Shown: one piece after another, positions 22,755-33,478 of the stretch
Position numbering within the stretch: position 1 is the stretch's first letter
Layout of the letters: each line of letters starts with the position of its first letter
Source: Hygrophila difformis
Taxonomy: Eukaryota; Streptophyta; Magnoliopsida; Lamiales; Acanthaceae
Reading direction: 5' to 3'
Length of the DNA: 64,000 nucleotides
NCBI GenBank assembly: GCA_030278955.1
Contig: JAOANR010000002.1
Span: 25,468,057-25,532,056 of the forward strand
Translations under genes and position numbers: made by a program
The notes under the pieces: model-generated
Told to the model about the DNA's origin: nothing
Databases searched by the model: none
The model's input: only the letters and a program-made list of their open reading frames with translations

Positions 22755-24943
22755 GAGTTCAAGAAAGTCCTCGAGGCTGAGGAGAAGGAGTTCCAAAAGA
22801 AACAGAAGCCGCCTTTGAGGATTGAAATCCCAAAACCTGCATTGGAGATCCGTGAGAACGGAAGGCAGCAGCCCGTGACTCAAGACTATAGGCATGGGGT
22901 ACAGGTAGTACCAACTTTGATGAGACGTCCTCAGCACCCCACTGAGACTGAGAGGTGGATGAGGAATCGGGCAGAAAGTAGACCTGCTCTGAGGGAGCCG
23001 CCATCCATCACCAGAAGTCAGTTTAGGCGAGCTCAGAGAAGGTATGCCGAAGAAATGCGGCAATGGGAGGCTCAGATTAATAAATTGGAATACTCTAGAC
23101 CTCCGAAGCCAATACCGCCAATGTACTTCCGACCTCAAAGGGAAACATCCGAAAGACGAAGGCCCGTTCAAGAGAGGTTGCGACATCCGGAGGGAAGGTA
23201 TCCTACTAGAAGGCTCAACTCGCCTATACCACCTCGCAGACCAGTTCATGAGCGGCTTCAACCAAGCCGAGAAAGTGAGAAGAGAAGGTCACATGAGGCA
23301 TCCAGGAAGACACCCCAGTCTCCACCTTCATCTAGACCTGATTCACCTACGCTACTTCGCAGACCAGTTCATGAACGGCTTCAACCAGGCCGAGGAGGCG
23401 ACAGGAGGAGGTCACAGGAGGCTCCCAGAAGGGCACCTCAATCGCCATCTTCTTCTGCTAGAAGACCAGTGCGGGAAAGGCTTCAATGGGTAGAACGGAA
23501 GCCACCATCACCTCAGCATAGGGTCTCAGAGGGTGAGCCTTCTCAGATTAAGGTCCAGTCGTCGTCTTCTCAAGACAAAGGCAAAGCGGTTGTCTTGGCC
23601 GAATCAAGTAGCGAGAAAAATGTGAATATGTCTTGGGCGGATAAATTCATGGAGAGGTTTGAGCGTATGGGTGAGCCAGGTACATCCAGTACGAGGGAGA
23701 TGGCCATGATGAAGGTGCTTACCAGGTACTTCGCTTACATAGCGGCCCATCAGGCCGGTGAGTTGGGGAGTGAACCTGATAGCTATGAGGGGTTCCTGAA
23801 TTACTGTAAAGACGTGGATGAATCTGAACGGGCGAAGTCGCAGCCGGAGGTCGTCCAGCCTACTCACGAGGCTGTATGGATGAGCTTTGGTGTGGTCACC
23901 CCTGCGGAAGTAGAGGCTGCCATAGATGCTAACGTTGAGGAGCCTAAGGTTGGGATTAGTGCCTTATGAATTATCCCTGATGATATTAGTATGTTGGATG
24001 GTATGGAAGTGGATGAAGAGGCTAACTTGGATGCTTTCTGGGAAGACCTGGAAAATAAGTTGAAGGAAGAAGGTTATGAGTATGGGCAGGAAGAGGAACC
24101 GACCGATCCGGCGTTGTCCATGCAAGTTGTGGGGTTGGCGGAAGATGAGGAGATCAGTGATGTCGAGTCCAAAATATGGGACGAAGAGGAGCCGCCATTT
24201 GCCAAATTGATTGAAGAAATGGATGAGATGATAGCAGAGTTGTCTCACCCAACTAGATGTTTGCTGGAAGAATTAGGGGGTCAGTCTGTTCAGAGGCCAG
24301 CTTTGGCTCACTTCGCTAAGCCAGAAGTGTCTCAAACGAGACAGTTGAAACCATTGTATATCAAGGCCCACATTGATGGACGTCCCTTCACCAGGGTGTT
24401 CGTCGACAATGGGGCAGCAGCAAATGTGCTCCCAATGTCAACTTTGAAGAAGCTGGGAAAGAGTGAGAAGGATTTGATCCCCACAAGGGTCAGGACGTGT
24501 AGCTTCGTGGGAGAGGCCACTCAACCTGCTGGGTTTATAGCGGCGGACGTCACTGTGGGGTCTAAGACTATCAAAGTAGCATCTTTGTGGTAAAGTCAAA
24601 GACCTGCTATTCGGCATTGTTAGGGCGTGATTGGATCCACATGGAATGTGTGCCATCCACCCTACATCAACAGTTACTCATATGGGACGGTGACCATGTT
24701 GAATTGGTGGAGGCAGATCCTCAGCCCTTTATAGGGCCAAACAACAGTAATGATGAGGTCGTCTTCTATCTAGAAGACATTCAACCTGCCTCAGCTCTAA
24801 TTCGCGTCGACGTGGACTTGGAGTCCATTGATTTTACTTCAAGCGGCTTCAGGCTACATTCAGCGGATGGCTGGCAGGATGCGTCAGGTTCCTCATTATC
24901 AGCAGCCAAGACGTCTACAAAGACTTGTTGCGGCGACTGGTAG
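22755..24943 (+). pseudogene. Gag-protease linker and retropepsin of element C
   Basis: Continues the Gag frame. Residues from about 22815 form an Arg/Pro/Ser-rich basic linker with three copies of a (R)RPVHERLQ-type unit spaced about 50-60 residues (from about 23230). An acidic segment (23991-24240) follows, then the retropepsin at about 24340-24660 with active-site loop VFVDNGAAANVLP and LLGRDW. A stop at 23967 and a 1-base loss near 24590 (after KTIKVAS) break the frame. The protease would process the polyprotein. Element D lost the segment equivalent to about 22620-24465 by an internal deletion that joins Gag to the second half of protease. Confidence 0.8.
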
Positions 24944-27219
24944 ATACTGAAGTGATGATGGGTGCCGAGGACAAGTCTAAAAATGTATTGGATAACAGGC
25001 CATCCGAGTGGCCATCACCTGTGAAGCGGACGTTGCCTAGTCCAGAAGCCAAGGAACCACTTGTGGACATCAATCTCGGGACAGAGGCGGAGCCGAGGCT
25101 GACTAAAATAAGTGCGTCCCTGCCTGATGAGGAGCGGCACCAGTTAGTGGAGCTGATTCAGAAGTACAAAGATTATTTTGCGTGGCAGTACACAGACATG
25201 CCAGGACTTTCAAGGGAACTCGTGGAACACAAGTTGCCCACTCATCCCGAGTTCAGACCTCACAAGCAGCCGCCTAGACTGTTTGATCCAGACACCATCC
25301 CAAAAATAAAAGCGGAGATCGAGAAGCTACTTAGAGCAGGCTACATTAGAACTTGTCGCTACGTAGAGTGGCTTGCAAATATTGTACCTGTTGTAAAGAA
25401 GAATGGTCAATTGAGAGTCTTTATAGACTTTAGGAATCTAAACTTGGCTACGCCCAAGGATGAATATGTAATGCCAATGGCTGACATGCTTGTTGATGCG
25501 GCTGTCGGTCACAAATTTTTATCATTAATGGATGGTTATTCTGGATATAATCAAATCTTTATTTCTGAAAACGATGTACACAAAACAGCTTTTCGTTGTC
25601 TAGGACCAGTTGGCATCTTTGAATGGGTAGTGATGCCGTTTGGTTTGAAGGATGCTGGGGCGACATATCAAAGGGCCATGAACATGATCTTTCATGATTT
25701 AATTGGCCATATTCTTGAAGTGTACATCGACGATATTGTGGTTAAGTCATGTGAATTTGGCCAACACTTGGATCACCTTGAGCAAGCCTTCGTCAGGATG
25801 AGGCAACATGGGCTTAAAATTAACCCCGCTAAGTCTGCCTTCGGAGTGGCGGCTGGGAACTTTTAAGGTTTCCTGGTTCATGAGAGGGGCATCGAAGTGG
25901 ATCAGAATAAAGCCAAGGCCATCCTGGAAGCTCGCACACCGTCTAATCTTAAGGAGCTGCAGTCGCTAATGGGCAAGATTAACTTCTTAAGGAGATTCAT
26001 TGCCAACGCGGCAGGGAAGATGAAAGCGTTCACCACCTTGCTCAAGGGAAGGAAGAACGAGGTGTTCAGTTGGACGGCGGAACATCAAGCGGCCTTTGAA
26101 GAGATTAAAAGAATGTTGGCCAAACCTCCAGTATTGATGCCACCCAGGCCTGGGGAACCTTTGAAATTGTATGTGTCAGCCGCGGAGGAGTCCATTGGAT
26201 GTTTGCTCGCACAAGATGACGAGTGTGGGAAGGAAAGAGCCATCTATTACCTCAGCAAGACACTGCAAGGTCCAGAAGTGAGGTACACAGCATTAGAGAA
26301 GCTATGCTACGCGTTGGTATACTCTTGCAACAAGTTGGAACATTACATGTTACCACGTACAGTCCATGTGGTGGCTCCATTCGATTTGGTGAAGACATTG
26401 TTGCAGAGACCAGCCCTGAAAGGCCGCCAGGCTAAGTGGGCTATGAAAATTAGTCCTTTTGCTCTCGTACATGTCCCTCAGAAGGCGGTCAAGGGGCAAG
26501 CCTTAGCGGACTTCTTAGCTCAGCATCCTTCAGTGGTATTGCCCGAAGAACCCGAGGAAGCATTCATAGGGTTTGAACCTTGGGAGTTAACGTTCGATGG
26601 GTCTTGCGCAAGCAGCGGCTCAGGGGCCGGTATTACAATCACCAGTCCTTTCGGTGAACATTGGAAGCTGGCTCGGGAGTTGGAGCCTGGGACAACCAAT
26701 AATCAAGCTGAGTATGAGGCTTTGATTTTCGGCCTGGAGACAGCATTGATGAAGGGTGCAAGGTCCATTGTAGTTTTTGGAGATTCTCAAGTCATCTTAA
26801 AGCAATTGACAGGAGAGTATGAGTGCAAAAGTCCGAGGTTGATTAAATGTTATGAAGTTGCGCTAGAGCTGTTAGGTAAATTCTCAGAGGCTACTATCAA
26901 TCATGTGCCTAAAGAACAAAATAAGGAGGCCAACGAAGCTGCTCAATTAGCTTCCGGCTGGCAGACTGGTTGCCCTAGGGAGGCAACATGCATTGCTGTC
27001 CTCACTAATGGGTCTGAAGGTCAAGAAGAGACTCACCCTCAAAACCCAGTTGACGATTGGAGGACAGATATTATGAGATATCTTGAGAATCCGTCGTCCG
27101 GAGGAGATAGTTCTATGAAGGTAAAAGTTTTAAGGTATACATTGATTGATGGTGAGTTGTTCCGAAGGCGCTCGATGGTTTGTTGCTTAAGTGCATCGGT
27201 CCTGAGGAAGCTAAGCTAG
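24925..27219 (+). pseudogene. Reverse transcriptase and two RNase H domains of element C
   Basis: Reverse transcriptase spans about 25140-25865 with RVFIDFRNLN, MPFGLKDAGATYQRAM and catalytic YIDDIVVKS. One TAA at 25864 separates it from the connection/RNase H part (25897 on, GSLMGKINFLRRF-like). The first RNase H runs about 26100-26530 (YVSAAEESIGCLLAQ, ALEKLCYALV). A second, archaeal-type RNase H runs about 26580-26965 with FDGSCASSGSGAG, NNQAEYEAL and VFGDSQVIL. Its last acidic position reads KEANEAAQLA where relatives have KEADALAQLA, so a catalytic Asp is Asn here. A frameshift near 27175 leads into integrase. Together these enzymes copy the genomic RNA into DNA. Confidence 0.9.
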
Positions 27220-28310
27220 TGATGGGAGAAGTCCATGAAGGAATTTGTGGCTCTCATAGAGCGGGACCTAGCATGAGATGGAGTATTCACCGGTATGGGT
27301 ATTTTTGGCCAACAATCATGGAGGATTGTATCACTTATGCTCGAGGTTGCGAAGCTTGCCAGAAACATGGTCCCATTCAAAGGGTGCCGGCGGAAGAGTT
27401 GCATTCAGTCGTGAAGCCTTGGCCATTCCGTGGTTGGGGGATGGACATCATTGGAAAGATTCATCCGCCTTCATCTAAGAACTACGCGTTCATACTTGTG
27501 GCCACTGATTATTTTACCAAGTGGGTGGAAGCATGGCCAATGAGGAAGATTGATCAGAGCGATGTTATTAAGTTTGTAACTGAGCTGATACATCGATTTG
27601 GGATTCCTCAAACTATCACTGCCGATCAAGGGACGGTATTCACAGGTGAGAAATTTATGGCTTTCGCTAAGCAATTTGGGATCCGTATCTATCATTCTAC
27701 TCCGTACTATCCCCAAGCGAATGGTCAAGCCGATGCTACTAACAAGATCTTGGTGAGCATGATCAAGAAGGCAGTGGGAGAAAAGCCAATGAAGTGGCAT
27801 GAGGCCTTATCAGAGGTCTTGTGGGCGTATAGAAATTCTAAGTCTACCGCCACTGGATTCACACCATACTACTTGACATATGGACATGACGCTGTCCTAC
27901 CTCTAGAGATCACGGTTCCATCGCTGAGGGTGGCCCAACAGCATCACTTAGAGTTAGCTAAGTATGAAGAGGCCATGTTGCAAGAGTTAGAGATGGAGGA
28001 TGGTGACAAGCTTGTAGCTCTGGATAATATCCGACATCTTAAAGCTAAAATTGCAAAATATTATGACAAGAAGGTTCGAGGCAAGGTGTTCAGTGAAGGG
28101 GACCTAGTGTGGAAGGTGATTTTACCTTCAGGGGTGCGCGATAATGAAACGGGAAAGTGGTCTCCAAACTGGGAAGGACCTTTCATTGTTACTCAGAAGT
28201 TGATAAATGGTGCATACAAATTGATGGATATTGATGGACAAGAGCATAAACAAAGTATCAATGCAAAATATCTTAAAATGTATTATCCATCAGTTTGGGA
28301 ATCGGAATAA
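27180..28310 (+). pseudogene. Integrase of element C with a changed catalytic residue
   Basis: An open frame of 376 codons. The HHCC zinc domain is near the start (HEGICGSHRAG..CEACQKHG). The DDE core has MDIIGKI for the first Asp and TADQGTVF for the second. The third position reads NGQADATNK where the family has NGQAEATNK, so the catalytic Glu is Asp. The C-terminal part (GDLVWKVI, NWEGPFIV) matches the Gypsy integrase C-terminal domain. The upstream frame is joined by a frameshift. Integrase inserts the DNA copy into the host chromosome; this protein is probably impaired. Confidence 0.85.
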
Positions 28311-28342
28311 GTAAAATATAAATGCATCAAGTCAAAAGTGGT

Positions 28343-28477
28343 CGTGCGAGTCCTAAAGCTACTCAAAAAATATATACTAAGGAAAACCAGAGGATGACTA
28401 ACAGTTTCCCACCACAAGCCGATGGGCTAGCTCAAAAACGTACCAAAAGAAAACACCGTGCGAGTCCTAAAGCTACT
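28343..28477 (+). repeat. Two 21-bp direct repeats at the pol / antisense-gene junction
   Basis: CGTGCGAGTCCTAAAGCTACT occurs exactly at 28343-28363 and 28457-28477. The first is just after the integrase stop and the second overlaps the end of the antisense coding region. Confidence 0.7.
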
Positions 28478-29048
28478 GAGAGGAAGGCAGCATCCCACTA
28501 CCAAGTATGCGACCACGTATGGCTGTCCAGCGATCGCGTGTGCGCCCAAGGATGTCGGTCATACGACGAAGAGCGGCGGCGGCAACACGAGCACGAGCAT
28601 CCGCCCGGGGTCGGAGACCCTTAGACAACTCGGCTGACAAGTCCTGGTGGTCCGCGACCAATCGATCATGAGTGGTCTGCAAAGTGGTGACCTGTGTAGA
28701 CGTCTCGGTCAATCTAAACTCGAGAGAGGTGAGCCCATCCTTGGCCTCCTGAATAGCACGTCTCCTATCTGCAATAGAGCGTCTCTGGTCTGCTATAACA
28801 CGTTCTGCCTCTGCAATGACTCGCTCTGATTCCTTGATATCGCCCTCTGCCTGTGTGATGGTATTCTCCAGCTGTGATTTTTGACTCTCTTGAGCTGCAC
28901 GATCACGAGACAACTGCTCACGCTGAGGGCGAATCGCCTCCAACTGAGAAAGAGTCTCACGGTGTCGTGACTCAAGATCGTCAATAAGTGTCAAATCTTG
29001 GCCAGACTGGTCTGCAGCACTCCTGAAAGCGGGATAGAAGAGAGACAA
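28473..29048 (-). pseudogene. C-terminal coiled-coil block of the antisense gene
   Basis: 191 codons with long heptad-like Glu/Gln/Arg/Leu runs (SQKSQLENTITQAEGDIKES and IAEAERVIADQRRSIADRR), typical of an extended coiled coil. It ends in a basic tail (RADARARVAAAALRR). Likely the last exon; an acceptor is expected upstream near 29060. Probably mediates self-association. No other domain is recognised. Confidence 0.6.
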
Positions 29049-29315
29049 ATCAGAGATGAGCTCTGAAAAGTCTCAAAAATCGGTATCCTCAACAAAGGTG
29101 GGGACCGAGCCGATAGCAATGAGTAGATCATCAAGACCGGAGACTATCTCGGCGGTCAGTGGGCCAGTCCGGGATGCAAGCAGGCGGTCAAACGCCTCAC
29201 ATGTCGCAATTACGTCGCCACTAACAGGAGTGTGTGTGCTCGAAGTCATAGGATCTGCAGAAGGAACCTGAGGTAACTACAAATGAGAGCATATTAGTAT
29301 TTGCAGCATGGAGAG

Positions 29316-30018
29316 CTAATTATAGTGAGGACAAAGAATAAGTAATACCTGAGGAGTCGGTGCGGGGTCAACCAAACCAATTGAAGGTGCAGAAGCGTTC
29401 GCTACTGAAGATGGCGTCTCATCAGTGGGGACCTGGGGTGGAAACAAACTAACATTCCTTACGCATGTTATTAGGCAAAGGAGTAAGAGATAAAGTGAGA
29501 CAAGACGTACTCGAGAAACCTGTCCGGGGCTGGTTAAGCTAACTATAGAAGTGTCATTACCCTGAGGGAGGGTCGGATTTACATGGACCTGAAAGCAAAA
29601 AGAATGGTACAATAAGGTATTAAGATAACAATAAGCTAAGGAACAAGTGCGAGGTAGCAAAGTGTACCTGTGAGGGATCCTCCGTGACGGTCTCCTGAGC
29701 ATCGGTGTGATATCTAGGATCATCCACGCCATGAGTGGTGATGTAGTCAGCACGAGCCTGCAGCTCATCCACAGCATCATCATGGACGGAGCCAACACCA
29801 TCACCTGTGTGGTCATCAGGCTCACTCTCGTCACCGATCATGCTTATGAGGTCATCATCAGGGTCAACTGTATTTGTCTCCATGCAAGCATCACTTCCAG
29901 CGTCTTCATCGCTCGTCTCATCCTCGTCCTCGTCCGAACTCGCGGAGTCATCCTCGTCGTCATCATGAGCTTCGGTGCCATCAGTGGTTCCACCTTCAGT
30001 TTCTCCATCACGAGCTAA
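29316..30018 (-). pseudogene. Acidic exons of the antisense gene
   Basis: The minus strand encodes a strongly acidic stretch (29995-29670, runs such as DEDEDE and VDPDDDLISMIGDESEPDD). A donor-like AG|GTAC follows at 29667 and small blocks continue at 29585-29520 and about 29440-29349. Each block ends in AG|GT. Acidic low-complexity linkers after a PMD fit a nuclear protein, but function is not assignable. Confidence 0.5.
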
Positions 30019-30087
30019 AGGGCTCGAACTACTACCGGCAGACGCCCCACGAGGGCTAGGGGAGGAAGCTGTACAAGTTGATAGGTG

Positions 30088-31803
30088 TTAGACGACAATA
30101 GAGGGAGTTGTGAGAATACATATGAAATGAATGAAGAACATACCTCTCTGGCGTTTGCGGGATGGACGAGACGTATATGACTTCCTCGGGGCAACACCAT
30201 GAGATGCAGGCATGGGAGCTGACCATTTAGCAGCACCGCGAGGAGGAGGGGCCGGATCAGACGGCGGGTGAGCCGGAGGCCTAAATGAAGACTGTCCTGC
30301 GGTGTCAGAGACTGGATGTGAGGACACACCTCCGAAGCGCTGTGCGAGGCTACCTGCAGTCAGCAAGAGTGAGGTGATATACGGTGTCCACCAAGCCATA
30401 AACTGAGTAGCATATGTCCCAGATGGAGTGAATGGTAGATAGGATGAATCAGGCAAGCGAACATATAGCGCGAGTATAGCATAGAGATCGGTGTCCGTCA
30501 ATCCTGAGCCTCTGGTGGATGGCCACTCTACCCCACGTGGAAGACCAAGTCGGCATCCGAACTGACGAGCCAGCAGATGAGGACAATAAAGTTCAGCGTT
30601 GAGCGGGTTGGGCTTGTCGTTCTGTTTAAGTCCACTCAGGAGTAGATGTGGCTTCATGGAAATATTCTATGTGTCCTCGCCAAAGTTGGCGTCTGGTGCA
30701 GAAGGTGAGCATATGTGCTCAACCAATAGTGTACCCCGCCGGGCATAGGGGAACAAGCCAAGAGGACCCGGCCTATACTCCAGGAGCCAATGCAAGATAT
30801 GCAGCCCAGCTCTTTCCAACAATTTGCCATCACGAATCGCCACAGACTGGTCAGCTAGAAGAAAACCCAACGGTGTCCCTGGCTGACAATCTTTCGGGTG
30901 AGGGCGAGCCACATCACGAAACAAGCGTGGGAAGTATAATTGAATCCATAGCTGCATGAACCATAGAGGTCCTGAGGCCTGGCCGGCGGGATCTGTTCCT
31001 TTGACGAGTAAACCGGCTGTTTTTGTGATGCCACTGAATAAGGTAGCAAGGAAGTATGAGCCAATCGCCAAAGTGTCATTAGCATGACTGTCTGCAATGG
31101 CTCGAACATAAGGTAGAGTGGTGCGCAGCACGGTCCGGGCACTAGAACACACAATAAATCGGCTGAACCACATCATAAGAAATGCAACATGCTCATTGCG
31201 TGACGGAGGTCCATTCATTCTGTTATGATTCATGAAACCTGAATACCGTTTCGAGTTTTTGCCTGGGGGCAGATCTTGTCACCAAGATGAGAGTCCTCAT
31301 GGCTAACAGAATGTGTCAACTCCACGCCTACAACAGACAGTCCCGTAATCATCATGACGTCTAAGAGAGTGGGACCAACGAAGCCACAGGGAAGCTGGAA
31401 GGCGTTCACTGAAGAATTCCAGAAGCCTATAAGGTAGTATAGCAGGCGATGATCGACTGCAATAGGACGAATGAATAAGTCAACAGCGTCTATGATGCCC
31501 CATTTTTCCCACTGTTCGGAAAATGACTTCCGCATCCTGAGAGCCCAACTAATATATCGATCTGTGCTATTCCTTTTGGGCTGAGTTGTTGGAGTTTTCT
31601 TTTTGCGCTTGGAAACTGGCTTAGTAGGACACGACGGTTGAGACCCAATGATCTTGGTACGAGAAATGAAAGACCCAGTGAAAGTCGCCTGAGTGATAGG
31701 AAGTGAGCAAGACAGGAAATCATGGGCAGTCGTTCCATGCTCACCGGTACGATAAAAGGGCAGAGGACAGGTACCGGCTCCTCGCAGGTGAAATCATAAG
31801 CTT
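30088..31803 (-). pseudogene. Plant mobile domain (PMD, aminotransferase-like) in antisense
   Basis: The minus strand encodes the PMD signature. First W..WGI.DAV..FI and LLYYLIGFWNSSVNAFQLPCG, then TLLDVMMITGLSVVG (31530-31300). Next come RNEHVAFLMMWFSRFIVCSS, IGSYFLATLF and GPLWFMQLWIQLYFP (31200-30910), and YCPHLLARQFG with FMAWWTPYI (30590-30370). The frame shifts by one near 31270 and a TAG at 30667 interrupts the second half; both are single events in otherwise good coding sequence. It lies opposite to the retroelement pol genes. Domain identity is confident from several conserved blocks; activity is unlikely in this copy. Confidence 0.8.
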
Positions 31804-32489
31804 CGTCGTCATACGAAGGAAGGTCCTCTATATCCTACATCCGTAAAAATGGGTAAGAGACTGTCATGAAAAGCGAATATCAAACGAAATAAATATTTAG
31901 GAAAAGTCTTGTGCTAACCTGTGAAGATGGGACACGAGGAGGTGCAAGGTCACTGAATCCAGGTACATGAATAAGGGTCTTACCATACTGTGGTGTGGCT
32001 GAGGCTGGAGCAGCGGCTGAAGTTTGAGCGGCGCTTTTCAATTTGAGCATGATTTCTGGCACCTGATTTGTGGCGGCAGATGGCTTAGTGGAGGCCGCCA
32101 GTTCCTGTGGTTGTGCAAACTCGAGTAAGGTTGAATCATGAATAAAGAGGCAAGTGTACCAAGTGACAAGAAGATTGCATGTCGAGGTCACACCTGAAAA
32201 GCCGAGGTGCGAGAGGATAAGGCTGCGAAGCCAGACGAGCCTGTGGGGTCTGGTGGTGTCAAGGTGGCGGCTGCCTGCATCCTTGATGTAGTGTCTGATG
32301 CTCCAAGTGTGGCGGATGATATTGCGGCCAGAGGTTGTGATGCCACAGGTAGTGTAGGTTGTTTTGTTAAGTCCTAAGTGATCGAATAACAAGATAAGCA
32401 TGCGATCAAGGAGACTGGGAACATGATTTGCTAAAGTTGAGGCTGAAGGCCTATTCTGGGCGGCCGGAGTGCCCTGCGGCCCTATGTCC

Positions 32490-32870
32490 CTAAGTGAGCA
32501 AATGTCCCTAAGTGAGCCTAGGCGTCTATTAAGTGAGCCAATGTACCTAAGTGAGCCTAATCGTCTATTAAGTGAGCCAATGTACCTAAGTGAGCTTAGT
32601 CGTCTATTAAGTGAGCCAATGTATCTAAGTGAGCCTAATCGTCTTTTAAGTGAGCCAATGTACCTAAGTGGGCTTAGTTGTCTATTAAGTGAGCCAATGA
32701 ACCTAAGTGAGCCTATTCGTCTATTAAGTGAGCCAATGTACCTAAGTGAGCTTAGTTGTCTATTTAGTGAGCCAATGTCCCTAAGTGACCCTATGTCCCC
32801 TAAATGAGCCAAGTTGTCTATTTAGTGAGCCTATGTCCCTAAATGAGCCTATGTCCCTAAGTGAGCCTAT
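32490..32870. repeat. 39-bp minisatellite in element C
   Basis: Units containing CGTCTATTAAGTGAGCCAATGTACCTAAGTGAGCCTAA recur with starts at 32523, 32562, 32601 and on. A shorter GTCCCTAAGTGAGCC unit is found at both ends. The period equals 13 codons, so frames stay open on both strands. Confidence 0.85.
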
Positions 32871-32959
32871 AAAATAACAAAGCAAGTAGTAAGGAAAAAT
32901 ATGAACTTAGGACGACATCATGGCTAGCAAAAGTAAAGAGCATGATAATAAGATACACG

Positions 32960-33230
32960 AACCTGTGAAGCCATGAAAAGGCTAAGGGTGGCGGCCAAGG
33001 CTGCGTTGGTGGCGGCCGAAGGTGTCCAAATGGCGGCTGGAGTCCCAACGGTGGCGGCCGGGTTGATGGTGACTGAATGCACCTTGATGGCGGTCGAAGG
33101 CCTTCGGGTGGCGGCTGGACAGGGTTTGGCGACGGCTGAGACACATGAGAGGGCAACCAAAGGGGACCAAGCGGCGGCCTGTCGTGTAGTGGTAGCGGCC
33201 AGGCGGCTCGCACAGTGAGGGAGGCGGCCA
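32960..33230. repeat. GGCGGCC-rich degenerate repeat in element C
   Basis: About ten units of the form (A/G)TGGCGGC(C/T) followed by variable sequence, read as Ala-Ala-rich on the minus strand. Homologous low-complexity blocks occur in elements D and E. Confidence 0.75.
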
Positions 33231-33387
33231 AGGGTGCTTGGAGTGATTCGGGCGCGGATTGATTGGAAGAAGCTCCCTAGGACATAGATGTGTGGTCCGA
33301 ATAAGCGATTTGAGTAATTCACAGAGGAAAAGAGGATTCGAAGAAAAAGAAAAAGAGAAAAAAAGACAGAACTGACGACTTTGATGT

Positions 33388-33397
33388 CTTTTTATAG
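33388..33397 (-). promoter_or_regulatory. Antisense TATA box in element C
   Basis: The minus strand reads CTATAAAAAG, 65 bp upstream of the first antisense ATG at 33322 and about 80 bp inside the 3' LTR. An equivalent CTATAAAAAC is found in element E at 45262-45271. Spacing fits a core promoter for the antisense gene. Confidence 0.5.
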
Positions 33398-33461
33398 TCG
33401 CTTAATGGGCCAGGCCTAGGTTAAAAGGCGCAAATTCGTCTGAAAACCCTAACAGACAAAT

Positions 33462-33478
33462 TGCGCAGGGGGGCATCT
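33462..33478 (+). other. Polypurine tract of element C
   Basis: GCGCAGGGGGGCATC directly precedes the 3' LTR. The equivalents in D (GCGAGGGGGACATC) and E (GCGAGGGGGGCATC) are conserved. Confidence 0.7.

Larger units (their letters stand above)
28473..33322 (-). pseudogene. Antisense multi-exon gene relic with plant mobile domain, inside element C
   Basis: Minus-strand coding blocks run from about 33322 down to 28473 in one consistent order: Ala/Pro-rich and 13-residue repeat exons, plant mobile domain (PMD), acidic exons, coiled-coil end. Blocks are bounded by AG|GT donor-like sites on the minus strand (GT at 32961, 32192, 31917, 30142, 29666 and 29347). This implies retained introns. A TATA box precedes the block. 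The PMD has one frameshift and one in-frame stop, so this copy is broken. PMD proteins in plants act in transcription and silencing-related processes and are also known in transposable elements; the role inside this element is unknown. Exact exon joins are not proven. Confidence 0.65.
31880..33322 (-). pseudogene. Repeat-rich 5' exons of the antisense gene
   Basis: From about 33322 the minus strand reads Ala/Thr/Pro-rich protein from GGCCGCC-type repeats down to a donor at 32961. A block of 13-residue repeats (RYIGSLNRRLGSL) runs from 32870 to 32480. A Ser/Ala-rich block then ends at a donor at 31917 (CTTCACAG|GTTAGC). These are low-complexity and fast evolving, so coding status is uncertain; open frames on both strands are partly a consequence of the repeats. 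Confidence 0.4.

Noticed and set aside
32469..32807. Plus-strand open frame with repeated SEPMYLSEP wording
   Set aside because: A by-product of a 39-bp repeat; the minus strand fits the antisense gene layout better.
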